51,697 nt of DNA, taken from positions 1 to 51,697 of the forward strand of contig REBL01000151.1 in NCBI GenBank assembly GCA_007692755.1, written 5' to 3'. Each line of letters opens with the position of its first letter. Position 1 is the first letter of the stretch. A program made the position numbers and the translations under genes. Below, one piece after another: positions 51,283 to 51,697 of the stretch. Source of the stretch: Nodularia sp. (in: cyanobacteria) (GTDB lineage: Bacteria > Cyanobacteriota > Cyanobacteriia > Cyanobacteriales > Nostocaceae). Below the pieces are notes generated by a model. That model was given only the letters and a program-made list of their open reading frames with translations, did no database searches and was not told where the DNA came from.

Positions 51283-51697
51283 ACGTGAAAAAAAGCAAAT
51301 TAATGGCGCTTTCTGCGTGTATACTAACAAATCTATGACAACCTGTCACTTGTAGTTATTCCTCAATAATCCCTAGAAAAAAAATAATAAATCGTCAGGA
51401 TATTACTTTCGTCCCATGTATATATGACTATGCCAATGATAAACATAATTTTTACTAACAGATGTTTATACCAGTTACCAACGTAATCATAAATATTTAT
51501 CAACGTCGAAAGACTAACTAGGTACTGTGTAATCTAAAAGCCTAGATATAAATTTGAATAGCTATTGGTTCAATTCAGGCACTTAATCGATACAGTTCGG
51601 TATGAGTGTGAGAATACTTCAGTATGTTTTCTTAAAGAAAAATTACTGAAAACCTCAACCGTGTTAGTTCATCTTGAATCACGGGAACAATAGCAAC
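51283..51697. other. Intergenic region at the window edge, no gene seen
   Basis: The 415 nt after gpsA are AT-rich and contain no credible frame up to the edge of the window. Confidence 0.6.

Overview
The window comes from a filamentous, Nostoc/Anabaena-type cyanobacterium. The sequence evidence is the many HIP1 octamers (GCGATCGC), the short tandem and palindromic repeats typical of heterocystous cyanobacteria, and the gene content: a mycosporine-like amino acid (MAA) cluster, a Wzc-type tyrosine autokinase, TIGR03643, DUF1499 and MAPEG genes. The exact species cannot be fixed from the sequence alone.

Layout. 1-3.2 kb: a pentapeptide-repeat gene and a Wzz/Wzc-type tyrosine autokinase, both on the minus strand. 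A 1.4 kb non-coding region follows, and from there almost everything to 37 kb is on the plus strand: one very large extracellular or surface polysaccharide locus. It holds a first glycosyltransferase (4.6 kb), a small zinc-ribbon-like protein, the APS kinase cysC, an ABC polysaccharide exporter (Wzm/Wzt-like, Wzt with a C-terminal carbohydrate-binding domain), a pyruvyltransferase, two sulfotransferase-like proteins, a CMP-nonulosonate synthetase, a fused CBS-NeuB-SAF-TIM-barrel nonulosonate synthase, a candidate GT42/DUF115-like transferase, about fifteen further glycosyltransferases (16.4-35.5 kb), a Wzy-like polymerase, a YdcF protein and a WcaF-type acetyltransferase. The polymer is therefore probably strongly anionic, carrying sulfate, pyruvate ketals and a sialic-acid-like sugar. 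Several gaps in this locus hold short open fragments that read like broken pieces of glycosyltransferase, methyltransferase and acetyltransferase genes, so the array appears to have been built and rebuilt by recombination.

37-40.7 kb: small envelope genes (lipoprotein candidate, DUF1499, MAPEG) and a DUF3122-like lipoprotein gene broken by an IS200/IS605 TnpB-only element with a complete RuvC nuclease and a hairpin-rich right end that probably encodes a guide RNA. 40.7-45.5 kb: mysD, mysC, mysB and mysA on the minus strand, the pathway from sedoheptulose 7-phosphate to 4-deoxygadusol, mycosporine-glycine and a disubstituted MAA of the shinorine or porphyra type. A 1.8 kb non-coding region upstream of mysA holds a 24-bp perfect palindrome, a duplicated 147-nt block and a MITE-like repeat.

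47.2-51.3 kb: two tandem paralogous proteins with a HEPN-like RxxxxH motif, a tRNA-Pro(CGG), and the housekeeping genes lipA and gpsA.

The most interesting points are the sulfated and nonulosonate-decorated polymer with its fused NeuB, the MAA sunscreen cluster beside the matrix locus, the relic genes in the gaps, the repeats upstream of mysA, and the HEPN-like pair beside a tRNA gene. All assignments come from reading motifs by eye; no database search was run.
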